A stretch of 64,000 nucleotides of DNA, taken from the NCBI GenBank assembly GCA_030490835.1, contig CM059974.1, forward strand, positions 9,307,501 to 9,371,500, read 5' to 3'. The position numbers were made by a program, and so were the translations under genes. The DNA is from Annona cherimola (taxonomy: Eukaryota; Streptophyta; Magnoliopsida; Magnoliales; Annonaceae). The notes under the pieces are model-generated. The model was not told the DNA's origin, ran no database searches, and saw nothing but the letters and a program-made list of their open reading frames with translations. Shown here one piece after another: positions 35,949 through 47,302 of this stretch (the first letter of the stretch is position 1; each line of letters opens with the position of its first letter).

Positions 35949-36599
35949 AATTATAACACAGCAGCACCAATATTCTCTACGTAAGGAGCTATTTACGGTC
36001 CACTTAATTTGCAGCTGGCATCTGCCTACTTCCCTGGGCTACACATGAACTTAAAACATGGGGTCTAAATGAGCTCCCCTTAAGGCCCGCTAGATGGTAC
36101 CGACGTAAAGGTCCACTTAGACCCGTGGCCCCCCTGGTGGTAAGTATCACTTTTATTAGATGAAATAAGGATTTTATTAAAAACCGATGTTATTTTTCTG
36201 TTTCGTTGATTGCAGGAAAATTTGAGGTTGATTGATGATAGAATTAGGAACCCAGCTAGTAGACTGCAGTTGATTTGTATTCTGCTCAAATTTTGTTTTT
36301 GCCTGATTGATGAACTTTTAAAATCCTTTTTAGAAGATATTTACAGGCAGTTCTCTTTGAGGTCGAAGAAATGTGTTGAAAAAATAGACAACAAACTGTT
36401 AGACAAATGCATGTAAGAAGTAAGATCCTTCTCTCTTGCCAAGATTACCTGATATGCTTGAATCAATGAAAAGGCGTTGCACGATTATCGCATCGCATGT
36501 CGGAATCGAACATTAATTATCATCATGAAGCATGGGGTTGGAATGAGATTTCACCAAATTGAGAACACCATTAATATATACATAGGAAGATATTCCAGT
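35949..36599. other. Intergenic with a possible orphan exon
   Basis: An open plus-strand stretch at about 36213-36416 follows TTGATTGCAG (a good splice acceptor) and reads ENLRLIDDRIRNPASRLQL, later DELLKSFLEDIYRQFSLR. It looks protein-like but I do not recognise it and see no partner exons. It may be a gene fragment. Confidence 0.3.
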
Positions 36600-36870
36600 A
36601 TATGAGTCCTAATGATCATAAAATGTATACTTACTCTACTCGTTGTATTTAAAATTATTTTTATTGATATACTAATTCTCATCAATATATGTATAAGTCT
36701 CATCTAAAAATGGTATCAAATCATCGTAATAAAATTGTTTAATGTAAATACTAATTTTAGATTTATTTTTTTTATCAAGTAAACTATCTAAGATATAATG
36801 TGTACATAGATAAATAATTATATAAATTATTAATACAATTAAATATATGGAGGATTCATTTCGAGTCAAA
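36600..36870. mobile_element. Diverged family B MITE
   Basis: Ordered similarity to 38138-38459: TTGTATTTAAAATTATT, AATATATGTATAAGTCTCAT, TAATGTAAATACTAATTTTA, ACATAGATAAATAATTATA. The ends are eroded. Confidence 0.45.
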
Positions 36871-38137
36871 TATACTATAACTTACAATATATATAACTAC
36901 CCTAGAACTATCTCATGTATATATTCTTTATCCTCTCAAATTGGTCAAGTTTTATCAAAACGGGTCCCATCCAACACGTACAGTTAAGGCTTCCAAATTG
37001 AATCAAAATGCAATCAGGCCAGTTTTTGGCCTGGGCACCTTGGCATAAAATTTTTTTAAAAAAAGTTAATTCCAAATATAATCATAATTTATAATCTTAT
37101 TTATATGTATGACCCTATATTGAGAGAAATAATATAGATGATTATAGATTTTACTTCTAATTTCAAATATAACAACACAATTGAGGCTAACGTTAAAAAT
37201 ATTATGAAATTATAAAATTACCCTAGCAAAAGTAAAAAGTGACATCATTATTACCTACTATTATTAGATATCATCGCCTAAATGATATAAAAAATACGAA
37301 GTTGCATTAGATTCTACTTCTCTAACGTGCAAGCGCAACTCCTTTTAAAAAAAATGTTAAAAGCAATATGATCATTTTCAAAAAATTTTGCCGTGTTATC
37401 TCATAGAACTAAACTGAATTATCATATTGGGAATTAAAGATGAAATTTATGATCATTTATACCACTTCTTCAAAATAGATGGTCATATTTATAAATATAA
37501 ATATAAATTATAGTTATATTTGAAATTAAACCTTAAAAAAATCAATCCGCCTAATTCCAAGCCAGTGAAAACACTCGCATTCCTGATTCCCGACCGGCAC
37601 CAGCAAGATCAGATTCCAGCCCACTTCTTTCGCCCAGAGATGAAGTTGAGAGGTGTCTAGACCCGACAAGATAGTACCATGTACAAAGCTATGGAAGCAA
37701 CTGCAAGCATTGGTGGAATTACGCATACAGTGCTTCTTCTTGCCCTGTACGTAACTACTTATCCGGTGTATGTCAGTTCTCTGGAGTCAACTCGTTGCTT
37801 GCGTGTCTTTATCAGATAAATTGGCTTCCGTTGGCTCAAAGAACAAAGCCAAAGTTCTAACCAAGGCAGTGTGAAAGAGCAATCAAAAACAATAATTTCT
37901 CCCCATAAATGTCATGTAAATTCGAGTTGGCGAAGCATGCTCCGGGCCAAAAGCAATCGATTATGACGCTAAGCTCTAGTTCTTTGGTGACTCATTAAAA
38001 ATAGGTCTAATTGTTTGATGGATTTAAGAACAAGTACAAGCACGGGATAGAATAGAACACGAACTGAAGATAACGGAACATAACCCAACTTATACCTGCA
38101 CGACTTGCACAGTTGAGTGTGTGTATATATATATATT
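36871..38137. other. Intergenic, nothing supported
   Basis: AT-rich, then mixed composition from 37540. The short minus frame at 37526-37726 is unrecognised. Confidence 0.45.
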
Positions 38138-38459
38138 TTCAGTGTAGTATCACTGAAATGGGCTCCACATAATCATTAAATCATAATTTATTCCACTTAT
38201 TGTATTTATAATAATATATTCTATTACCATGTCAATTTTCTTCCCAATCAGATATGTATATGAGCTCCATATGAAAATAGTATAAATTCAACGTAATAAA
38301 TAATTTGATTTAAATAACAACTTTAAAGTAGTTTTTTCAATATATAAATCATTTGCTATAAAATTTATATATGGATAAATGATTGTATAAAATTTTATTA
38401 TATTTTAATATATGTGGTACTCATTTTTTTGTCAAATGTACCATTGTTCCGGTATTCAG
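38138..38459. mobile_element. Family B MITE
   Basis: Shares with 4136-4504 the phrases ATCACTGAAATGGGCTCCAC, TATTCTATTACCAT, CCCAATCAGATATGTATATG and TTCAACGTAATAAATAATTT, and ends near CATTGTTCCGGTATTCAG, a variant of the TGTTCCGGTGCAG terminus. It has an asymmetric middle not found in the 4136 copy. Confidence 0.6.
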
Positions 38460-38779
38460 AAATATATATATATCGGCGATATTAAATAATCTGTAGTTGA
38501 TCGCTCTCGCGAGAACGGACGCGTGTATTAATCACGGGGAGGGAGAGCAAGTGCGGTCAGCAGCCACGCGTATTTGCGTCCCCACGTAGGCATGTTCAAG
38601 TCGGGAAGCGCGCACATCTCTTCATCCACTGTTGTCGGCTCTCTCACATAATTAGATGGCTTTGAATTCTGAACCAAATAGCATAACAATTGTATTGTTT
38701 CCTGCAGATGAAGGCGAGCCCACACTAAAAAGAAGCAAGTAACGGCCTCGATTCGTCGGAAAACTGGTGGAGGTAAGGG
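38460..38779. other. Intergenic, possible gene relic
   Basis: A GC-richer island (38510-38780) contains a minus-strand frame with ALPDLNMPTWGRKYAWLL. I do not recognise it, it is short, and no exon partners are seen. Confidence 0.25.
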
Positions 38780-39446
38780 TACACAAATGATGTTATACGT
38801 ATATAAATATATATATATATATATATGAGATATGTTACTGTGCATCTATCTACACCGTAATTTATGATGCATTTAATTCAAAACGAGCCCCACGTATACT
38901 TAAATGCATTGATACTTCATATAACTATTTATTCATATATAAATTATATGAAAAATAGTTCATATGTTAAAAAAACAATTTTAAAATTGCTATTTACATC
39001 AAATTATTTTATTATGTTAAATTTGTACCATTTTCAGATGAAGTTCATGCAGATATCCAACTGAGATAAAAATTGGTACGATAATAGAATACATAATCAT
39101 ATATACAATGGATGAAGTTACACAAATGATGTTATACGCATATAAATATATATAAGATATGTTACTGTGCATCTATCTACACCGTAATTTATGATGCATT
39201 TAATTCAAAACGAGCCCCATGTATACTTAAATGCATTGATACTTCATATAACCATTTATCCATTTATAAATTATATGAAAAATAGTTCACATGTTAAAAA
39301 AAACAATTTTAAAGTTACTATTTACATCAAATTATTTTATTACGTTAAATTTGTACCATTTTCGGATGAAGTTTATGCACATATCCAACTGAGATAAAAA
39401 TTGGTACGATAATAGAATACATAATCATATATACAATGAATAAAGT
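38780..39446. repeat. Tandem duplication of a family B-related MITE
   Basis: Two copies of a unit of about 330-340 bp, starting TACACAAATGATGTTATACG at 38780 and 39119. They are highly similar apart from a longer TA run in the first. Each holds a family B-type body in reverse orientation (TTACATCAAATTATTTTATT, TTGGTACGATAATAGAATAC). A head-to-tail pair with identical junctions suggests local duplication rather than two transpositions. Confidence 0.85.
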
Positions 39447-39511
39447 AGATTGTAATTTTGCACCATTTCCAGGCAACTGCACTATAAATTATGGTGCAAA
39501 TGCTTGCACGT

Positions 39512-39513
39512 CA

Positions 39514-39552
<39 letters not shown>
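39512..39552. repeat. (TA)n(GA)n microsatellite
   Basis: A TA run changes into a GA run, directly abutting the palindrome at 39551-39593. Confidence 0.9.
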
Positions 39553-39553
<1 letters not shown>

Positions 39554-39593
39554 CTGTTCCGGTGCAGTGACGCTGCACCGGAACAGCTCTCAT
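39551..39593. mobile_element. 43-bp perfect palindrome of family B termini
   Basis: Nineteen-base arms (GAGAGCTGTTCCGGTGCAG and its inverse) around a TGACG spacer. The central part GTTCCGGTGCAGTGACGCTG and its continuation also occur at the left end of the family B element at 4143. It looks like two Mutator-type ends with no interior. Position is accurate to about 2 bp because the left end merges with GA repeats. Confidence 0.7.
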
Positions 39594-40758
39594 ATATATA
39601 TATTGAACATATATGTTGCAGGAGATGATGCTATATTGTGATCTACAATTCACACCATCTCATTCATATATGTCAGTTCTTGCACAACATTAAATTTTTG
39701 ACTAGTATTATATATTGTGATATCTATTATTACAAATCGGGTATATTCATAACTCTTATCATGCAGGGATATCTAGTAAATATTCCAAATTAGGGATAAA
39801 TTAATTACAACTCTCAACAATAAGGGACTTCAAACACTTGGTGTCCATTAACCAAACCGACAATGTTACTACAAGCTCACACCTCATATTGCTAGTAGTT
39901 GAACAATATTAATTTTGTGTTATCTGATGTACCATTCACGAGTATCGGTAATAGCCAAAGTTGCATTGCAATATTGTCAATACTTAGTACCGAATTGGTA
40001 ATTTAGTTTAAACTAGTTTAATTGATTAATTGAACTAATTTGAATACGTGACATTACCATAATATATTTAAAATATTCTAAATATTTAATTATTTTTAAT
40101 TAATTATATATTGGTAAATTTATATACTCATAACTTCTAAATCTATATATTAGACTAATCATCATAACAAAAAAATGTACAAAAATATTAATAGAAAATT
40201 TTCAAAAATTCATTAACTAATAAGCCCTTAACTTGGCCTGTGGCTAGCATAGGTGGGAGGAACAACGATCCTCTTAGCTTCACTTTTCAAGATCAAGTCT
40301 CATGAACTCTCCTTCAGTGAGAGAGATTTTTACATAATAGTCATCTTAAAGTAAGAGTTTTATAATTTTCTCCCAGTGGTGGTGGTTTTAAGAAATTTCC
40401 TCTGGTATGAGTTATTTATAGAAAATTTTCTCCATGGTATGAAAGTTGTGAATGTGTTCCATCGTAATATCAACTTGTCACATTGTATAAACATCAATAA
40501 AAAAAAGCCCTTAGCTCTTGACTCTTGGCTCTTGACTCTTGACTCTTGTCTTAAATCCTCTTCATTTATTTTGATGCATTTATAATTTACACTTTTCCGA
40601 ACATATCTAATAAAATAAGAAATAAAGTAAATTAATAATGCTTGAACTATTAAATCATTTATAATGATAACAATAACAACAACAACAACAACAACAATAA
40701 TAATAAAATTACATAAGAAACACTCATGTGCTCAACAATCCATCTTCATCAAAATATA
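39594..40758. other. Intergenic, nothing supported
   Basis: AT-rich. A short tandem CTCTTGACTCTTGGCTCTTG repeat lies near 40515-40550 and an ACA/ATA microsatellite at 40672-40708. Confidence 0.5.
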
Positions 40759-41325
40759 GGGTGTGTTTGACAAGTAATAAAAAATGTCAAGTTAAAACTT
40801 TTTAGGGTGTGTTTGGGAATGGATAAAACTTTTGTTGAAAAGTTGTAGAGATGAAAAGTTGTCAAATTATGTGATATGATAGAAGTAATGATGAGGAATA
40901 AATAGGATAAAGTTGAAATAAATAGGTTTGTTGTGTTGGTAGTTGTGTAGAAATGATTGAAAAGTAAGGTAGTTGTATAGAAAAATGTGAAGAAATGATT
41001 AAAAAATAAGGTAGTTATGAAGAGTCAAAAGTTTTAGATTGAAAATTTTTAACTTGACAACTTTCCGTTGTTAACAAATACACCTTTAATCTAAAACTTT
41101 TCATTCTCCACAACTATTATATTTTTTAATCATTTTTTCACATTTTTTCTATACAACTACCCTACTTTTCAATCATTTCTACACAATTATCTACACAACT
41201 AACCTATCTATTTTAATTTTATCCTCTTTACTATTCATCATTACCCCTATCATATCACGTCATTTGACAACTTTTACTTTTTAAAAAACTTTTCATCAAA
41301 AGTTTTATTCATTACCAAACACATC
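40759..41325 (-). mobile_element. Tourist-like MITE, family A, interrupted by a second copy
   Basis: The outer copy begins GGGTGTGTTTGACAAG at 40759, is broken at about 40804, and resumes at 41085 with ATCTAAAACTTTTCATTC, the phrase that follows directly in the intact minus-orientation copy at 54593. It ends near CCAAACACAT at 41325. Confidence 0.75.
40805..41084 (+). mobile_element. Tourist-like MITE, family A, inserted in another copy
   Basis: A 280-bp element with ends GGGTGTGTTTGGG and AACAAATACACC, flanked by TTTA on both sides (40801-40804 and 41085-41088). It lies in the opposite orientation to its host copy, so the two bodies can pair as a large hairpin. Confidence 0.8.
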
Positions 41326-41510
41326 GATTGTATTGAATATTATAAAACATATGACAATACTGCTAGAAAAACGACATGACAATGGAACTATGGAATTGCA
41401 GGAGGTCAGCTGCATGTTCCTTTCTGCTGCGTAGACTCCCTGTTATTAGTATTTAGTAGTACACGCACCCTTGTGCGGAGTCAGGAGGAATTGGAGGCGA
41501 AGGAACATCT

Positions 41511-44500
41511 ATGGGCGGAGGAAGTGCGGCTGCGAAAAGCTCCGACAACGAGGACTCATCCACTGCTTCCACAATCTCCGATTTGCCACCATCAATCAAC
41601 GACTGCGATCTTCCCTGGCATGTCCCTTGGAGCTCCTCTCCTGTTTTTCCGTCTCGCTTTCCCGCTCTGGTTTCCCTATCCTTGTTTCTTCTGTGAATTT
41701 TGAGTTTCTTCTCAAAATACGTCTCAGGAATGGAAAGCTTGAGGATTCTTGGAATTCCAAATCCGGAAAGGAAAACTGGGATGCGATGCGGTTCCACAAT
41801 ATCTACCAAGAACTTCTGAAGAGTTATGAGGATAATGATGCCTCCGAGACCATGCTTGCGAGATTGGAGGAGACGAAGAAGGTGATCTTAGGGTAAGAGA
41901 TTTGGCTTCCGTCTTTTGCTTCCTGCATTTTAGTTTGTGGCTTACTTTCTACGACTCTGAGCTGAACAGCCCAGAGTATAGAGAGCATATCTTTGGACTG
42001 GAAAACTGAAAAGTTACGTTGGTTTTGCCATTCCCCTGAACTGTTTTTGGCTCCTGCGGGAAGAATAACGTAGATAAGCTTATGGAATTGGTGAATCTTA
42101 CAAGAGTTTGGATTGTCAATGGTGGAGCTCACCACGTGAACGGTCATGTTCATTGAATAATGAGCTGTTTTCAGCCAATCGGGGTGCAGAGGTCACCGGG
42201 TTAGATCGGGAATAATTTTATACACCATGCACGTTTTGTTTCATACATGTGTATCCATAATCTTATGAGCTTGTATATATGATTCTAGTTTGGATTCATG
42301 ATATAAATTTTGGAATTTAAAATTGTTGAGTGGTAACATTCCACTCATGGTTCTCCATTGTCGAGCAAAAAGAAAGTTCAACAGAATATCTCAACACCGT
42401 TCGCAGTTGAAGAAAGAAGTTTAATAAAAAGCAAAATAATTTGGAAAGAATAGACCAACTTACATTTTCTAAGACAGAAAATTTGGCTATGATGATGATG
42501 ATGATCCTTGATCTTAATTGGCCATACTGCATAGTTGGGAAAATCGAATTTATTCAATCAAAATGTCGGGAAGTAATATAGTTAATCCAATGACTGAATT
42601 ACTTGAATGATCCTAAATCTCTGATTAATGGACACTGTTGGTTGAACTTTTATCAGTCTTTTTGTTCAACTGATCGGTTTTTCATCTTATGCCAAATAAT
42701 TGCCCATTCTGCACTTGTGTTGATTACCAATTGTTGTTGTTGATGATGATGATGGGACTAATTCTGGCTATTTGAACCCAGTTAAATTTGGACAGTCCAA
42801 TTTTGTGACATGAAAAAAATTGAAACTGTTTTGATACAGGCAGTTTACTTTTGATCTGGACATCAATATCTCCGTCATAAGAAGGTTGTTACTTATTCAT
42901 TTAGATCTTGATTTTAAATGAGATGTCCATAATTCCCTGTAAAGCAGATTTTAGTTCAGCTGAGCTTTTGGCTTTAGCATTACATGAGTACTTAAAGAGA
43001 TTGCTGCAGGTATAAGCCTGGGTCTTTTATTGAAGAGGCTGGCAGCTTACAAAAGAGCTACTATGATATTCCAAGAACTACAACACTCTTATTAGTGGGC
43101 CCAAGAGGGTCTGGGAAGAGTAGTCTTGTGAACAAAATCTCAAGGTTCTTTGAATGCAATGATTTTGCTCCAGGACGTGCTCAAGTATCATGTAAGCTTT
43201 TCTTCCCTGCAGGCTCTTTCTTACTTTGAAGATCTGAAGAATTTTAATTCTATGATTCAGCAATAAAATGAGTAAATTGGAAAGGATGTAGGGAGGAAGA
43301 GTGGTACTAGAGTTCTACTCTTAAAGGGATATTCATTTCTGTTTAAATTATTTTGGTAACTTTTCAAGATGGGAAATGCGAAATGCCAATTTTAGCATGC
43401 ACAATCTCTGCGGAAGTTGTCAGAACAAAGGAAGAGGATTACAGGTGTGCCTATGCGGGTAGCTGGCTTAGATTATACCCAATCCACTCTTTTTATCAAT
43501 GATCAGACCTCGGCATGTGGAATTTCATCTCCAAATTTTAGAAGCATTGAAGATGGCTTCATGTGCTAAGTTTTCTAGTTTTTGGCTTTCTCTGTTCTCT
43601 TAATTTTTCCTGACTCTAAAACTTCAAATGCTTCATAATCTTGAATTGTAACTTCAAACAAGAGATGTAATTCAGTTGATTTATCCTGTTGCAGATAATC
43701 TATCTGGGGATGGCACCTACTTCCTACAAGAATATATGGTCCCAAGAGGTTCAACTTCATTTAGTGTTTTTGACACTCGTTCTTTATCAGAAGATTCTTC
43801 CGAGAACTTGAAGTTAATTAAGAATTGGATGTTACAAGGTGTTCGGCCTGGAAGGGCTGTTCTGAGGTTATATTTGTATACAGAAGTATTGTTGAATTTT
43901 TGGGGTTAAGGACTTTTTTCCTCAATGGTTTGCTGACATCAATTTTTCTGAACAGAGCCTCAGATAGTCCAACCAGGAAGGCCAACATTAAAAGGAAATC
44001 ACGAGAAATGATGCATCATTCTATTGAAAAGAGGATGGTCAATTATGTTATATTTGTTGTTGATGGAGTTTCACTGATAAAATCTATGATTGACGGAGAG
44101 AACTCACAGTACACTAGTATTATCAAAGAAGCATTCAATAGCCCTTATGTGTCATTTAAAGGTATATGGGATCTTATGTTGCTTTATAGTATTTAGAAAA
44201 AGGAATCTAATTTTAATGGTTCATCCTTCTTTTTTTCCGTTTCTCTTGGGTAATTATAGGACATCTGGATGGGAATGATCACGTGCAACAGTTTTGATGG
44301 GAACTTCAAATTCCGCATGGCTTTTGTGCCTTATATGTGCCTGAGGCCTTGAGCCATAATGTCACCGTGGCAAAGGTCAAGAAGAAAAGAAGTGATGCCT
44401 AACATTTGCAGTCACAATGGGCAATAAACAGAACCAGCCAAAATTCTGATTCAAAATGGCTATGCTCACCATTTTGTTTTTGTGGAATGCATTGTCTTGC

Positions 44501-47302
44501 AAGGATCTATATCCTCAACTACCTTTGTTTTTCATTTTGAAATCTGCATTGGCTTGCAAGGATCTATATCCTCAACTGCGTTTGTTTTTCATTTTGAAAT
44601 CTAACTTGTGGATATCCTTCATGGAACTCCCAAAGACCCTTGACTGGATGTATAAATTGACAGGTTGAGGTGCTGGTTTTGCTTCATTTGTTATTTGCAT
44701 ATGACTGTCGTCATTTGTTTTATCTTTTATATAGGGCTCTGCTTTTATGTGACCGGGTTACATAGAAGCGATTCCATATAACCTTCTCTATTTTTTAAAT
44801 GTTGATAGTTGATATAAAATCTAAATATTATTTGTTCAGCTAGGAGACGAAGTTTCATCCACATCAACATGTGTGTGAGTCACATTTGCTTAAAGATAGA
44901 TATATTCATGTGTAAATTTAAAAAAATGCTTAGATCCATTCCATTATATTACACTGATTTTACACATTTATAGATGTGGCCTATATACAGTAATACTAAA
45001 CAAATGAAAGGATTTTCATAATAATATAAATGATATGAAATATAATAGATGGAATGGATTTTTCATCAATTACCAATATATTAAAAATGGAAGGGTTTAT
45101 ATAAAATAGGGATTTCATAGAAGCATTCTTCATATTGTAATTATAATTTTGTTTAAGTAATTATTTACACAGCTTTTTCAACTATGCAGTGTGGTTTTCT
45201 TTTGGTACTTTGGAACGGTTCATGCCAAGCATGTCTCTTGTGATATTTGCTTTTTTTACTACTAGTAGATGATACACATGTTTGTTCTTATTTTACATAT
45301 GCCTATCATTTTCTTTTTTAAATCTGAATCATCCAGCATGATGGAGTTTCATAGGGTAATTTTGATTGCAAATTTGTTGCGTCCTTCTGTCAATTTCTAT
45401 GCATTCCGTAAATGTCATTACCGCTCCTCAGCTATCTGAGACTCTGTATAAGTTCTCTTCTTTGTCAGGAGTTTTCATGGTGGTATTTTGTACATTCTAC
45501 ATCTTCTTATACTTAATCATTGCAGATGACAAGCCAATTGTTGTGGTCACACATGGTGATGAGCTACCAATTTCTGAACGCATTCAGTTTCGCATCCATT
45601 TGGGAGAATTGCTTGGAATTTCTCCAGTTACACAAATTTTTGACATCCCAGGTGAAACCTTGAATTCCAGCACTGTTACTGAGGGGATCGAAATCTGAGA
45701 TATTACAGAAATATTTAGTTGCCATTAAGGCGATTACACCAGTTATAGAGTCAGAACAAAACCCCAGCAATTTTCAAGGATGGATTAAGCAAACTGGCCA
45801 GTTCATTCGCAAGATAGATCTTCTGTAACACAGTCATGAGCTAGTTTGATATGGGCTGGATTTTAGAACATCATTATAAAAGGTCCCTTCCCATTGACAA
45901 AAGATATAAATCCTGTTTTTCGGCTTTCTTGTCCTAAGAGCAGGGAAATTCTGAAATTGAGTCTAACATTTTTCTTCTCATAAGAACCAACTGATCTTAT
46001 TATCTGTGCTTTCTAAATGATGCGTATAGTGCTTAATTGATGTTAGTATTTCCTTTTGTGTCTATTGCAGATGACCAAGCCTTGTCCACAAAAATTGCCA
46101 TGGCCAAAATGTTACGCTATTCCCTTGAGCTTGCGGACAGAAATCTTCCTTTCAAGAAGAAGGTAAGCATAACAAGCATAGCACATGTTCTCTTTCACTG
46201 TTCACATATTTTGGGATCAGAAAGAATGCTGCTTCCGAAAGAAAATAATGCATCTGACAGGTTTGTGTATGATCCAAGGCATTCACCAGATAGCCCCAGG
46301 TGCAGTTGCTATCACTGATAAATAGGTCAGCACAGCCATGATCCATGAGTGGGTTGTATGAAAGAAAATGATTAACCAAGAGTTGTACTGTTCTTTTTTG
46401 TTCATAAAATGTGTACAAAGCCAAAATCACCTAGAAAAATGGAAAGGCACCTCCTGTCATAATAATTTACGAGTCATAAGCATCCATATTTGATAAAATA
46501 CAACTGTGTTTACAAACCATTAGCACCTGGTACCATCACCTCATGTTTGGAATCTTAGATAGAGGTAAAAGATTGAAAAGGTAAAAAAAATAGAAGTGAT
46601 GTTAGACATAAGGCGAAAGGAGACAAAATGTATAGGGTTTTTCAGATGGATGGTTAGTAGAAAGTAGAGTTATTAGGAACGGATAAATGTCACTGGAGGA
46701 AAAGGGAAACTTTCACTTTCCTTAGAGTTGTATGGTGTTTAAAAAAGCACCCAGAAAATTAGTCGTTGTAAAAGAAAATAAAATGATGAAAAAAAGCGTA
46801 CATGTTTTTCATATACCGTTGATATAAAAGAAGAAACTCGTGTTCCTGAGTGCTTGAAGTGACAAAATCTTCTAATTTCACATGTAATCTTTTCTTCAGT
46901 CTATAATGCAAACATAGATGAATTGTTCAAATTAATACGTGCGGTAGTAAATGAGCATTCTCGCTTTATGTTTAGTTAAAAAAAAAAAATGATGATAGTG
47001 GAATTTGCAGCCAGAGCTGGCCTCAAAGTTGATGTTTTGTACTGTTTAGTTTAGCTAGCTTGACCTGTATAGCATCGACATCTCAGACCTCATCTTTGTG
47101 CATTTGTTTGAATAACACTCTGGTAATTCAAAGCTTGTAACTGCACCCCCAGGATTTCAATTTTCGAAAGATGTTGATGATCCTCCTCACAGTGGCAATA
47201 CTACTCAGTGGCATTGTTATTATGAAAGTAAAGAATAGAGCGTTTGCACCACGGTGTTCAGAAATCCACGTGAAGTGGCACAAAATCCGCCACATCTGGT
47301 AG
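41511..47302 (+). CDS. P-loop GTPase-like protein with C-terminal membrane anchor
   Basis: Eight modelled exons: 41511-41650, 41728-41892, 43010-43191, 43695-43866, 43956-44161, 45526-45651, 46071-46162 and 47153-47302. They give one 410-residue frame. Exons 2-8 join at good GT-AG sites; the first intron (77 bp) is the weakest call. Residues 132-140 are the P-loop GPRGSGKSS. DTRS (189-192) sits where GTPases have DxxG, VIFVVDG (251-257) is a hydrophobic strand, and VVVTHGD (294-300) resembles the NKxD-type base-binding motif of IFI44/AIG1-type GTPases. Residues about 368-386 (MLMILLTVAILLSGIVIM) form one transmembrane helix near the C-terminus, with a short basic tail. I infer a membrane-tethered NTPase, probably GTP-binding. 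Substrate and process are unknown. The long introns hold a family D MITE and a 57-bp tandem duplication. Confidence 0.8.
44489..44602 (+). repeat. 57-bp tandem duplication in intron 5
   Basis: Two adjacent copies of a unit beginning GCATTGTCTTGCAAGGATCT, at 44489-44545 and 44546-44602, with about three differences. It creates a spurious 70-codon frame. Confidence 0.85.
44880..45130. mobile_element. MITE-like repeat, family D, in intron 5
   Basis: GTCACATTTGCTTAAAGATA to about TTCATAGAAGCATTC follows the same order as 3787-4125. It lies inside the P-loop gene. Confidence 0.45.
45664..45828 (+). other. Protein-like open frame inside intron 6 of the P-loop gene
   Basis: A 54-codon stretch ending in TAA reads IPALLLRGSKSEILQKYLVA, then IKAITPVIESEQNPSNFQGW and IKQTGQFIRKIDLL. 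It directly follows exon 6 but is in a different frame from it (+1). The composition looks like real helical protein. It could be an alternative 3' end reached by an unseen acceptor, an old exon, or a captured fragment. It has no ATG of its own. Confidence 0.35.

Noticed and set aside
41471..41896. Single 141-codon first exon for the P-loop gene
   Set aside because: The residues before LRNGKLEDSW are Cys/Arg/Phe-rich and unlike a plant N-terminus. Using the ATG at 41511 with a 77-bp intron gives a Ser/Asp-rich start and keeps the total length divisible by three. This remains the least certain part of that model.
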